A stretch of DNA of 64,000 bases from Breviolum minutum Mf 1.05b.01 (taxonomy: Eukaryota; Sar; Dinophyceae; Suessiales; Symbiodiniaceae): contig DF239276.1 of NCBI GenBank assembly GCA_000507305.1, positions 1 to 64,000 on the forward strand, written 5' to 3'. Shown here piece by piece: positions 56,107-64,000 of the stretch (position 1 is the first letter of the stretch; each line of letters starts with the position of its first letter). The translations under genes and the position numbers were made by a program. Under the pieces are notes generated by a model, which was not told where the DNA came from, did no database searches, and saw only the letters and a list, made by a program, of their open reading frames with translations.

Positions 56107-59100
56107 CCAACATGGTGGTCTTTCCAGTGCCAGAGCTTCCGACCTTACATAGTGAAGGTCACCATTGGGTACAAGATACTTATACTTAGAGGTTTAGGAT
56201 ACTTAGTAAGTGGAAAGGAACCAGGGTTATAACCTCTATAAGTGGGTTATATGTCCCCTAACTAGGGTTATAAACCTACATATAACCAGTTACTAAGTAT
56301 CCTGAACCTCTAAGTAGGATCATCCCAGGACTTGGATTCGTGGTTGATGACCCTGGTTTAAAAATTGATGATGATGATCCAGCCAACCCCTTCAAAGGTT
56401 GCAGAGGTGACCTCCAAACAGGTCGCTTGGAATCACCTCTTGTAGGATCGTGCCAGGACTTATGAGCGGGCAATTGCGGCGGTAAGTCCCCCAAGGATCG
56501 GGTTGTGGGAACCCTTCCAAATGGCCTAAATGGCTACTAAAATGCGGGGTGATCCTAACTACTTACTAACTGGGATAGTCCCTGAGGCTGGTTATAACCT
56601 CCGGAATAAGTGGAGAGACAACAAACCTTGCAAAGGAATAGATTATTTCCCCCCGTGTCACCTCCTTACAAACAGAAATGTATATCCCAAGTTCAAGCGT
56701 CACTTTTTCCACTGGGATGAGTTAAGCCGGGGTTTCTGGGCTTTGAAAAAAAATCGAAGTCCTTCAAAACTATATAAAATTGAGCAAAATCTCCCCTTAA
56801 GCTGACAACCCCCCAACTAATTGCCTCTGATCACATAATCTAGAGTCTAGAGTCCTGTAAGATCACTTCATTTGGTGCCCTTGCTACTGTTTACCTGTTG
56901 CACTGGTTGCTAGGTTCCGGAATCTGTGACAGCAAACTCACCAACCAAAAAACCTGTCAACGTGGCGACCTTTTGGTGGAATCTTTCAAATTTGGTTTAG
57001 TATATTATATTGGTGGAACCCACGGAATTCAAAGGAATACTACCAACATACACAACCTACAAAACAAACTCATGGTTGGTTGGTATATTTATCAAATTTG
57101 GGGAAGGTGAAAACCATACAATTCAAAAACTCTTCTTCCACTTCCTCTCCATCTTTTGTTCACCACTTGCGCTGCATTTGCTTTGGCTGCGCCCCAGCGG
57201 TGTTAAGACACCAGTCCCCTCGCTTCATCCATGCTCTTCAAGGGAAGCGAGTAACCTTGGCTCTGGGGAGTGGGACCCGCTTTCCCCTTCCCATACTTCA
57301 AGAGATTCTTCTGAGAATGTAATGGGAGGCTTGAATGGGTGGCTGGAGGTCCTACTATTGGGGGTCCCGGGCATTTCCCTTGATAGTTGGAAAATGCTAC
57401 ACAAAAAGGTGGTAGCTTAATCCACTATTGACAGGATCTGATGTACCCACTATTTCAGGCAAGCATTGTGAGGCTGAACATATAAGTTTTTGATACTGGC
57501 TGGTCAACCTACCCCTCCCTAACGTACCCCCCACAGAAATAAGGCCATACGATGAGGGCTTATTAACCATTGATTTCCCTTAATATGGCCGGCTATTAAA
57601 CCCTTATTTCTGGGGTGGGGTACGTAGGGTGGGCAGGTTGAGCAGCCATGATTTGAGTCTTGAATCTTGAATGAATCAATATCCCCCTAAACCACTTATA
57701 CGCCAATGATTGTGTTGAAAGAACTCTGGTAGAAACCCTTCCATGTCCTAACCTTGATTGCCTACCAAAGTATATGTAACTTATATATAAGTTATATAAG
57801 GCAGTGTAAGTAAAGATTGGAACATAGGTATTCCGAAATCATCCAACATCACCCCCATCGCGACCTGATCCCCATCACCCTACTGTTGATGGTTCAGAAA
57901 TCTGGCTAACCACCTGGGATGTATAAAACCATTTAGATAATGGCAAAAACTACCAACCTCAATTGGTTAGCCGGATTTCTGAACCATCAACAGTAGCACC
58001 TGCCAACCACACACACAAACACGACATGAAAAAAACGCCAAACTACAACGTCCATGTCGCCGTCAAGCCCGCCACCAACACGGCAGTGGGAAGAGACCAC
58101 ATGAATAAACTTCGGACACCTGACCGCATCAACGTCGTTGGGCCCCCGTTTTTGTGCGTTGACAGGCAGGTCGTCAGGTGAACTCCCATACCATCCATGG
58201 CAAAATTGCATATTTACCTACATGAATAGTTGATTTTTATGGTATATAAATGTAAATAAATATACCATGACCATGGATGCTATGGGCAAAACCCAGTATT
58301 GCCGTAAAAAACCGGAGGGTATATTGATCACACCTACAGCTCGGCAGGGCGGGAGTTGAAGATGTAAACGGATGAATTGGAGCGAGTTTCCTCCCATTCA
58401 GCCCATAGTACCTACCAGCACCTTCCAAGGGGTGCCAATTAAACCCTAAGGGATGGTGAATTGACACCCTTTGGGAACCATTTGGCACCCTTTGGAAGGT
58501 CCAGGTATGTATATATCAAAAGGAATATTCAAAAATATTACAGGAACAACAGAACAGCATTAGTATGCATTAGTTACATCAATAAGAAAACAAACTGGTT
58601 GGTGCTCAACCCCCACCTTGTTGCTCCTTTTGCTCGTCATTTGGTAGGGAAAATGGTCAGGGTTCCCCAGTTACCCCCTCCACTCTTAAGAACCCTACAA
58701 AAAATGGTGGTGGGAACACGACCCTTTCCCATTGGGGCCCTAACTTACATGTTCAGAGCTTTTGCTGGTAAACTTCAGGGGGGTATTCACTGGTATTATG
58801 CTATTTCTGAACATCTCTTCTCTTGAAAACCAAAACTGTCACGATCCAAGTTGATCCAACATAAAACATGGAAGCATCCAAAAAAACCCTTGAACTTCAA
58901 ACCATCCATACTGATATTTGTAGAAACTTGAACCAACTTGAAACTGTCAAACAAAGTCTATAACTACGTGACTTTTGAGGATTCTGGGGCTCCGTGGCTC
59001 CAAACCGCTCGCTCCGCCAGCTCCCCAGGTACCCAAATTCTAAGGCCATTTAGAGGGATTATAAGCCTCCATTTATAACTACTATTGATGGTTCAGAAAT

Positions 59101-60851
59101 CTTAAACAACCACCTGGGATGTTTCCAAAAACTTAGTAAATCATGGGATATTCACCACCGTTACCTCAACTGGTTCGTTTTTTCTCCCAGATTTCTGAAC
59201 CATCAACCATCAACAGATCGGCTCAGGGCCCATAAAGGACCCATCCCCATCCTGCCAGAGACTCAACCCCGCTGACGTCGTTGGAACCAAGCCGCTGAAG
59301 GCCCGTTTCCGTCGCCGCATCAACTCATCGGGCATCTGCACGGTGAGGACCATGTTCGTCGAGATCACGATCTCAGGACCCAACCGAAAAATTCACCAGA
59401 AAACAACGGCGCCTGGGAGCCTGGGAGTGATTTTTGTGTTGTTTAAAGGACCTTAGGGGATGATTCACCATCCCCTAGACTCAACCCTGCTTTTAAGGGC
59501 TTATTTTTTTGGGGGGAATGAGATCTAAGGATCTTGAAACCATTTACAATGATCCCCATCTATTGGGGAGGTTCTATCAATCATGCTTTTGGCAAGCCAG
59601 TTATCCGAAAAACACCAACGGGACCTGCCCTGCGGAACCTGGAAGGGATTTTTGGGATTTCGCTCCATAAACCTCCGCAACACTTTTTTGGGCTTTTCCT
59701 ACGGTACCCTGCTTAAACTGTCTAGCTTTTATGTCAACATATCGTTAAGTGATATTAATATATCTATGTGTAAATAATATTGATTAAATATTCAGTTAAA
59801 ATTACACATGTATATAATATATATTATATGTACAATATGTGCATATATATATATATATACATGGTAAGATCCCCCAAACCAACCCTGCAAAACCTTCCCC
59901 CCACCCTTTTTGAAGATACCTCAACCAACCCCCGCACCGATCCGGAGCCGGGGGGCTAAAAGCACCAATTGCCTTCGGTTGGACATGGTTGGCAGCAGCT
60001 CGGGGGCAGGGATTTGTTTTTTTACCAGGTGATACCCTCCCTGAAGCTAACAGTTCCCCCCCGAAATTGGATGGCTGGAATACTTTCTCGTTTCCTTTTG
60101 GGATCCGGCCTATTTTCAGGTGCGTTTGCTGTTAGTTTCAGGGAGTGTTGATGAAGATAGACTTAGAATTAAGGAATGTGAAGGAAAGATAGGGGTACAT
60201 CCCCTTAAAACCAATGTTTTGAAGCCCGAAAATATCGATTTGGAAGGTGATGTTCCTTTTCAAAGGGGTCATGTTCAGGTTCTATGCTTTTAGTTTTGGG
60301 GGGTGTAAATATAGAATTGTCAAAAAAATATGGTAAGTAGAATGTGAAGATGGGCCATTGGCCATTTATGGAAGCTTGCCACAAAAGACCCACAAAAGCA
60401 ACACTTTTTGACCCTCCCTGAAACTAACAGCTCGCACCTGAAAATTGATGGTTGGAAGACTACTTTCCTTTTGGGGCCCCAGCATCTTTTAATGCGCAGG
60501 CTACTACTTTTCAGTGCAGAAACAATAAACACCCAACCAGTTTTTTGATATATTTCGTCTCCTTTGATTGCGGCTACCATGGTCACGAAACTAAGAGATC
60601 ATAAACCTACGATGATATAAATTGAAATTGGACAATGTGATGCAGTTATCGCGTCCACTCCAGGATTACACTTCTTGACCCCTATGTTTCTTTCTTGTAG
60701 TGCGTGTTACCATGTCTTGACCGTCATGAATCCCTGTTTTCGAAAGCCAAATGACTTGGAAGAGAGTGGGCATGCATCATCCATAGCTTCCATCGCTAGA
60801 GCGGAATTGGCCACCAACAAACCTTGCACAGAATGGATGTCGACAAAAACC
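56107..60851 (-). CDS. P-loop NTPase gene, ten linked exons
   Basis: Exons in transcription order: 60851-60722, 59692-59639, 59371-59220, 59020-58945, 58411-58338, 58119-58047, 57310-57212, 56969-56954 (16 bp), 56711-56674 and 56143-56107. All nine junctions agree in phase. The last two join as GIYIS plus VGSSGTGKTTML, a hydrophobic strand followed by Walker A (GSSGTGKTT), so an ATP- or GTP-binding domain starts here. Earlier exons carry LLVANSALAMEAMDDACPLS, KKVLRRFMERNPKNPFQ, ISTNMVLTVQMPDELMRRRK, WEETRSNSSVYIFNSRP and LLKYGKGKAGPTPQSQGYSL. I do not recognise the family: ABC-type and other P-loop families are possible. Walker B is not seen. Both ends are missing. The donor after 59220 is GA and its intron is mostly the family C element C8. 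Confidence 0.65.
56190..56320. mobile_element. D-like hairpin element
   Basis: GAGGTTTAGGATACTTAGTA mirrored by TACTAAGTATCCTGAACCTC. Interior ACCAGGGTTATAACCTCTAT. Only one copy was seen. Confidence 0.75.
56438..56584. mobile_element. Family D element, copy D8
   Basis: TTGTAGGATCGTGCCAGGAC at the left; TTACTAACTGGGATAGTCCC at the right. Interior GGTTGTGGGAACCCTTCCAA. Confidence 0.7.
57496..57649. mobile_element. Family J element, copy J2
   Basis: TGGCTGGTCAACCTACCCCT mirrored by GGGCAGGTTGAGCAGCCA. Inner arms CAGAAATAAGGCC / GGCCGGCTATTAAACCCTTA. Confidence 0.8.
57881..57995. mobile_element. Family C element, copy C7
   Basis: TACTGTTGATGGTTCAGAAA mirrored by TTTCTGAACCATCAACAGTA. Inner arms TGGCTAACCA / TGGTTAGCC. 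Confidence 0.95.
58189..58289. mobile_element. Family F element, copy F7
   Basis: TACCATCCATGG and CCATGGATGCTATGG flank CATATTTACCTACATG and GTAAATAAATATACC. It lies inside the intron 58120-58337. Confidence 0.7.
58670..58787. mobile_element. Family Q (B-like) element, second copy
   Basis: TACCCCCTCCACTCTTAAGA to GCTGGTAAACTTCAGGGGGG then TAT. The middle CCTTTCCCATTGGGGCCCTA resembles 51040-51163. Confidence 0.55.
59082..59216. mobile_element. Family C element, copy C8
   Basis: ACTATTGATGGTTCAGAAAT mirrored by ATTTCTGAACCATCAACC, followed by an extra ATCAACAG. It fills most of the 199-bp intron 59021-59219 and ends 3 bp from the donor. Confidence 0.85.
59812..59860. repeat. AT microsatellite
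   Basis: TATAATATATATTATATGTA and ATATATATATATATACATGG tracts. Confidence 0.8.
60033..60149. mobile_element. Family B element, copy B15
   Basis: TACCCTCCCTGAAGCTAACA mirrored by TGCTGTTAGTTTCAGGGAGT. Core TTTCCTTTTGGGATCCGGCC. Confidence 0.8.
60190..60306. mobile_element. Family B variant, copy B16
   Basis: GGGGTACATCCCCTTAAAAC at the left, CTTTTAGTTTTGGGGGGTGT at the right. Arms diverged. Confidence 0.6.
60410..60520. mobile_element. Family B element, copy B17, right arm lost
   Basis: ACCCTCCCTGAAACTAACAG then CTCGCACCTGAAAATTGATG. The right side only weakly pairs (GCAGGCTACTACTTTTCAGT). Confidence 0.6.
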
Positions 60852-60914
60852 CTGGAACATTTAACGGCTGGTTCACCTACAAATCACTACCATTTAGAAA
60901 GGAAAATGACCTGA

Positions 60915-61138
60915 ACGAAACTCCTCCATGATTATGTTCCATGTTATATCTTTAGGGGTGTATACTAGGGTGGCCGGCTGGAAGTGAGTAGCGATCGTCA
61001 GTAAGTTGGTTTATTTCACCTATATACATCTAACGATCGTTAGTAAGTCAGTAACGATCGTTAGTAACGATAATTTATAATCCATTTACCAAGTATCATA
61101 TGGACGTCCCAGTATGATCAAATACACAAAGGTAAACT
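60915..61138. other. Short palindromic ACGATCGT cluster
   Basis: ACGATCGTTAGTAA-type units occur three times between about 61031 and 61072. No exon supported. Confidence 0.5.
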
Positions 61139-61340
61139 TTAAGGAGGTTTGATTCGAAGAGAGCCCCAACATATGCCAGGCATCCCCAAAGCCACAAATG
61201 AAAGGAATTCCTTCATAAACTGTTGGTTGGAGATCTTGGGCTATGTTCCAGGGGTATGCTGATGCTGGAAAAATCCTAGATGTATAGAAACCAGAATGCT
61301 TGGAGGGTAGTGACATGCCATCAAACTTTGCGGAAGCAAC
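61139..61340. mobile_element. Family N-like element, copy N3
   Basis: Interior AAATGAAAGGAATTCCTTCA matches N2. Arms diverged (TTAAGGAGGTTTGATTCG / GCGGAAGCAACCTCAG). Confidence 0.5.
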
Positions 61341-61697
61341 CTCAGATTCAACGTTGAAAGTATATAAGTAGCAAGGTCTTTCAGGATCAAAGCAACATCA
61401 TGGGTAGGACCAGGTCCATGTCAAACCTCAGGGGTATATATGGGTATCTGGTATTGGCTGAAAAACCTTGAAGCAGAACACTGTGGGTGAGTGGAAGGCT
61501 GAACAGTGCCATAGCCATTTTGGACCAATTTGAAAACCTTCATTTTTTCAAGGGGCGGCATGTTCTAAGTAGATAATCGTCCTCCAACAATCATGGAAGG
61601 GGTTTTACGAATGCCATTTTCCACTCCCATGATGATGGGAGGAAGTGTAAGAAGAGGCCTGGATAAAAGGGTCGAGAAATTACAAACACCATTACAG
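61341..61697. other. Spacer with weak minus-strand exon candidate
   Basis: 61609-61661 on the minus strand could be an exon (LLTLPPIIMGVENG, donor GTAAAA), frame uncertain. Confidence 0.3.
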
Positions 61698-61814
61698 TAC
61701 CCTCCCTGAAACTAAAACATGTCAATGGAAAATCACATTTTCTGATAGGAGATACATCTTCAAATGGTATCAAATGGTTGCTTTTCCATTGTGAGGTTAG
61801 TTTTCCGTGGTGTA
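61698..61814. mobile_element. Family B element, copy B18
   Basis: TACCCTCCCTGAAACTAAAA at the left; GAGGTTAGTTTTCCGTGGTG then TA at the right. Inner arms GTCAATGGAAAAT / CTTTTCCATTG. Confidence 0.75.
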
Positions 61815-62031
61815 TAATCAATCCTTACTCAATAACCAGCTGTTAATCATGCTCCATACATCCTCCATCCATAATCACCATCATCATAATATCCATCCTA
61901 TCCACCATATCCATTCTTCATCATTCTCCATTTTCCACTCCTCAATTCAAACTACATCAACTCATCCAGTTCAGTCAACCTTAGTCTTTGCCCCCCAACC
62001 CCCGCCACCCTTTGTGAATATATATGCATAT

Positions 62032-62130
62032 ATAATCCCCCAATCAGCAGTATATACCACTTATATATTGCCTTCTGGGTTGTTATATGCTACCTACCGC
62101 CTTTTATGGGAACCAGAAACAACCAATTGA
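62032..62130. mobile_element. Family K, half copy (K2)
   Basis: CCCCCAATCAGCAGTATATA through TGCTACCTACCGCCTTTTAT to GGGAACCAGAAACAACC matches the right half of K1. Confidence 0.7.
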
Positions 62131-62145
62131 CTTTGGACACCCCAC

Positions 62146-62252
62146 CTGCAGGTGTTGGCGATATGCAAGCCGCCGCTAACTGCGCGGTGAAGGACAGGGT
62201 GCAAAGTTGCAAGGGAAGACCTGGCGGTAGATCATGGCTGCCGTTGAGGTCA
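62146..62252 (-). CDS. Candidate minus-strand exon
   Basis: Acceptor GGGTAG, donor GTGGGG after CCTGCAG. Reads VDLNGSHDLPPGLPLQLCTL then SFTAQLAAACISPTP. The plus strand is open too. The acceptor lies in the arm of the J3 element. Confidence 0.35.
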
Positions 62253-62346
62253 ACCTACCCCCCTCCTAAGGAAACCAATGGGTTTTCATAAGCCCTGATC
62301 ATAAGGCCGGCTATTTCTGGGTGGGGGGCACGTGGCCCGGGGAGGG
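62248..62346. mobile_element. Family J element, copy J3
   Basis: GTCAACCTACCCCCCTCCTA at the left; CATAAGGCCGGCTATTTCTG and GTGGGGGGCACGTGGCCCGG at the right. Confidence 0.6.
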
Positions 62347-62586
62347 TTGAAAATGAGTTGTTTTGTGATTAGCGGATGAACTTGTTTGGGGCTCCAGACT
62401 CCAAATTATCAAGAGAAAGTCATGCCTAAAAAAAAAAGACTCTCCCTCTTAGGTGTTTTCTGGTCTATTCAAAGTTTTTTTGTGGAAAACCCTTGTAGAA
62501 CTTCTTAAGGGTAGTACTTTCGAGTAGTGTGAGGTGAACTGAGAGAATCTCGTAAATCAAGCTGCAATAGCTTCTGCAATCACCAA

Positions 62587-62684
62587 CTAGTTGGTGGTTT
62601 CAATCCATTTGAAAAACTTGAGTCAAACTAGATCATTCCCCCAAATAGGGATGAACATAAAAAATGCTTGAAACCACCAGCCAG
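62587..62684 (+). mobile_element. Family A element, copy A16
   Basis: CTAGTTGGTGGTTTCAATCC to GCTTGAAACCACCAGCCAG. Confidence 0.8.
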
Positions 62685-62829
62685 CCAAGAACTTCATGAA
62701 CCTTTGAAAAGCCCTTGCCTGTGCCTTTTTGACATTTAAGAGTCGGGGATACAACCTGCCTTCAAATCATGTCATGAGTCTTATTGCCCTTCGGGGCAAC
62801 GTCACACTCTATCTACAAGAGACCTATGC

Positions 62830-62949
62830 TTTGGGTGTGGCCCCTTCCCAGTAACAGTGGCAAATAAAGGTTTAGGTCGGGATCCCCTACTAAATATATA
62901 CTGTAATAATCCTGGTGGTCACTGTTACTGGGAAGGGGCCATACCCAAC
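62830..62949. mobile_element. Family H element, copy H4
   Basis: TTGGGTGTGGCCCCTTCCCA mirrored by TGGGAAGGGGCCATACCCAA. Interior reversed relative to H1. Confidence 0.9.
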
Positions 62950-62993
62950 CTATACTCTTGTTTAGAAATCCCCACTTTGCCAAAAAAACCAAC

Positions 62994-63743
62994 GCCTGGT
63001 TTTTTCCATGCCAACATCTTCATCACCCCATCACCACTACCCGCCGTCCCGAAGTGTCCACCTATGACATCACCTCCTAAAACACGGATATAAATGATCA
63101 ACTTGGACAATTTTTCCTGCAGTCCTCAAATCAATGAGGAACTCATCAACCACTTCGACCACTTCCCTCCCCCGTGGAGATTGTTCAATCAAGGCGAAGG
63201 AACCATGGGCTTTTCAAGGTTGAGGGACTGGTGTTGGTTGGTTGACTGGTCACTTGAGAGGACCCCCTGAATGTTTGGAAAGTTCAAGTTGTGCCAATGT
63301 TTCATGTGCCTACCCTCCCTAAAACTAACAGCAAACGCCCCCTGAAAATAGGCCATTCCCGAGAGGAGATGGAGTCATCTTCCAACCCATCCATTTTCCG
63401 GGGCAAACGGGCAAACTATCCGTTTCAGGCAGCGTATTCTTTAGGTCTCAAGAAATTCTTTCCGTCAGAATCTTTGGGGAGCTTCTGGTAGTGCAAAAAT
63501 GGGAGTTCTTTTGTCAAAAGTCCTGGCGGATCTTGGGGGGTTCATCCCACGACGGACGTAAGTGGTCAAAAAAAACATGGTGATGTTAGTTTTCGTCCCC
63601 TATTTTGGGTGGTGGGACCCCGGACCCAAATGGCCGTGGCCTAAATGGCTTACAAATGGGGGTGATCCTAACTACTCCCGAGTTGACACTGCACCAGGGT
63701 GACATCAGAAGTCTGGCCATTCTCAGGAGTGGCGTTTTCCACG
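62994..63743 (-). CDS. Minus-strand exons at right edge, unidentified protein
   Basis: Candidates in transcription order: 63743-63690 (VENATPENGQTSDVTLV), 63209-63103 (SPRGREVVEVVDEFLIDLRT, donor GTTGAT) and 63076-62994 (GDVIGGHFGTAGSGDGVMKM). The plus strand is also readable over 63118-63230. Phases do not all agree. The gene presumably continues beyond the window; it may be the upstream part of the P-loop gene. Confidence 0.45.
63311..63435. mobile_element. Family B element, copy B19
   Basis: TACCCTCCCTAAAACTAACA at the left; the right arm is altered (CTATCCGTTTCAGGCAGCGT). Confidence 0.65.
63524..63678. mobile_element. Family D element, copy D10
   Basis: CGGACGTAAGTGGTC, GGTGGTGGGACCCCGGACCC and AATGGGGGTGATCCTAACTA. 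The outer GGATCATCC arms are degraded. Confidence 0.65.
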
Positions 63744-63946
63744 CTGGGTTTGAAAAATAGGTTCGTCAAATTGAATCATTTCCCCAATTTTTGGGTGAAA
63801 ATCAAAAAATCTATGGGTGTTTCCAAAAATAGGGGGAAGTACCCCAAAATGGATGGTGAAAATCATGGAAATCCCTATTAAAGATGGATGATTTGGGGGG
63901 AATTTACCCACTATTTTTGGAAACACCCATATTGAAACCATCACCT
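63739..63946 (+). mobile_element. Family A element, copy A17, split by a family E insertion
   Basis: GTTTGAAAAATAGGTTCGTC to GGGTGAAAATCAAAAAAT is the left part. ATTGAAACCATCACCTGG at 63929-63946 is the right part. The 5' arm is degraded. Confidence 0.7.
63811..63930. mobile_element. Family E element, copy E5, nested in A17
   Basis: CTATGGGTGTTTCCAAAAAT mirrored by TATTTTTGGAAACACCCATA. Interior ATGGATGGTGAAAATCATGG. Confidence 0.85.
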
Positions 63947-64000
63947 GGGATAAAAACCTAAGGCCCCCAAGCACGCACTCAACCAACCTGACCCTGGACC

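Overview
The window looks like nuclear DNA of a dinoflagellate. Two multi-exon plus-strand genes on the left (about 0.1-5.6 kb and 7.9-10.7 kb) belong to a protein family I recognise as highly repeated and uncharacterised in dinoflagellate gene sets. Elsewhere there are very short exons, introns starting with GT, GC or GA, and a dense load of short inverted-repeat elements. I cannot name the species. No ribosomal, plastid, bacterial or viral genes were seen.

Layout. 0.1-5.6 kb: gene 1, N-terminal part possibly cut off by the window edge, with palindromic sequences in its introns. 5.6-7.9 kb: spacer with a diverged direct repeat. 7.9-10.7 kb: gene 2. 11.0-11.8 kb: a 21-bp tandem repeat and two copies of element family A, then a 150-base run of N (11803-11952). 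From 12.3 kb to the right edge nearly all coding signal is on the minus strand, as exons of about 16-210 bp separated by introns of 0.1-1.6 kb. Three exon chains keep a consistent reading phase across every junction: a WD40 protein (28.3-20.0 kb, ten exons), a protein with a Walker A P-loop (60.9-56.1 kb, ten exons) and a four-exon chain at 44.8-43.6 kb. Many more isolated minus-strand exons are listed, but I could not join them, so the number of genes is unknown.

The non-exonic sequence from 11 to 64 kb is a mosaic of non-autonomous, MITE-like hairpin elements of about 90-150 bp in at least ten families (named A to K, N and Q here), plus AT and trinucleotide microsatellites. No transposase was found. 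Some elements make up most of a short intron or end at or within a few bases of an inferred splice site. Family A is the most telling: every copy lies in the same orientation, which puts a branch-point/pyrimidine/CAG-like sequence in the sense strand of the minus-strand genes. This suggests that part of the repeat load consists of introners, meaning elements that generate or live as introns. That is inference; no transcript data were available.

All exon borders are read by eye from splice-like sites, reading phase and protein-like translation. Repeat borders are good to a few bases.
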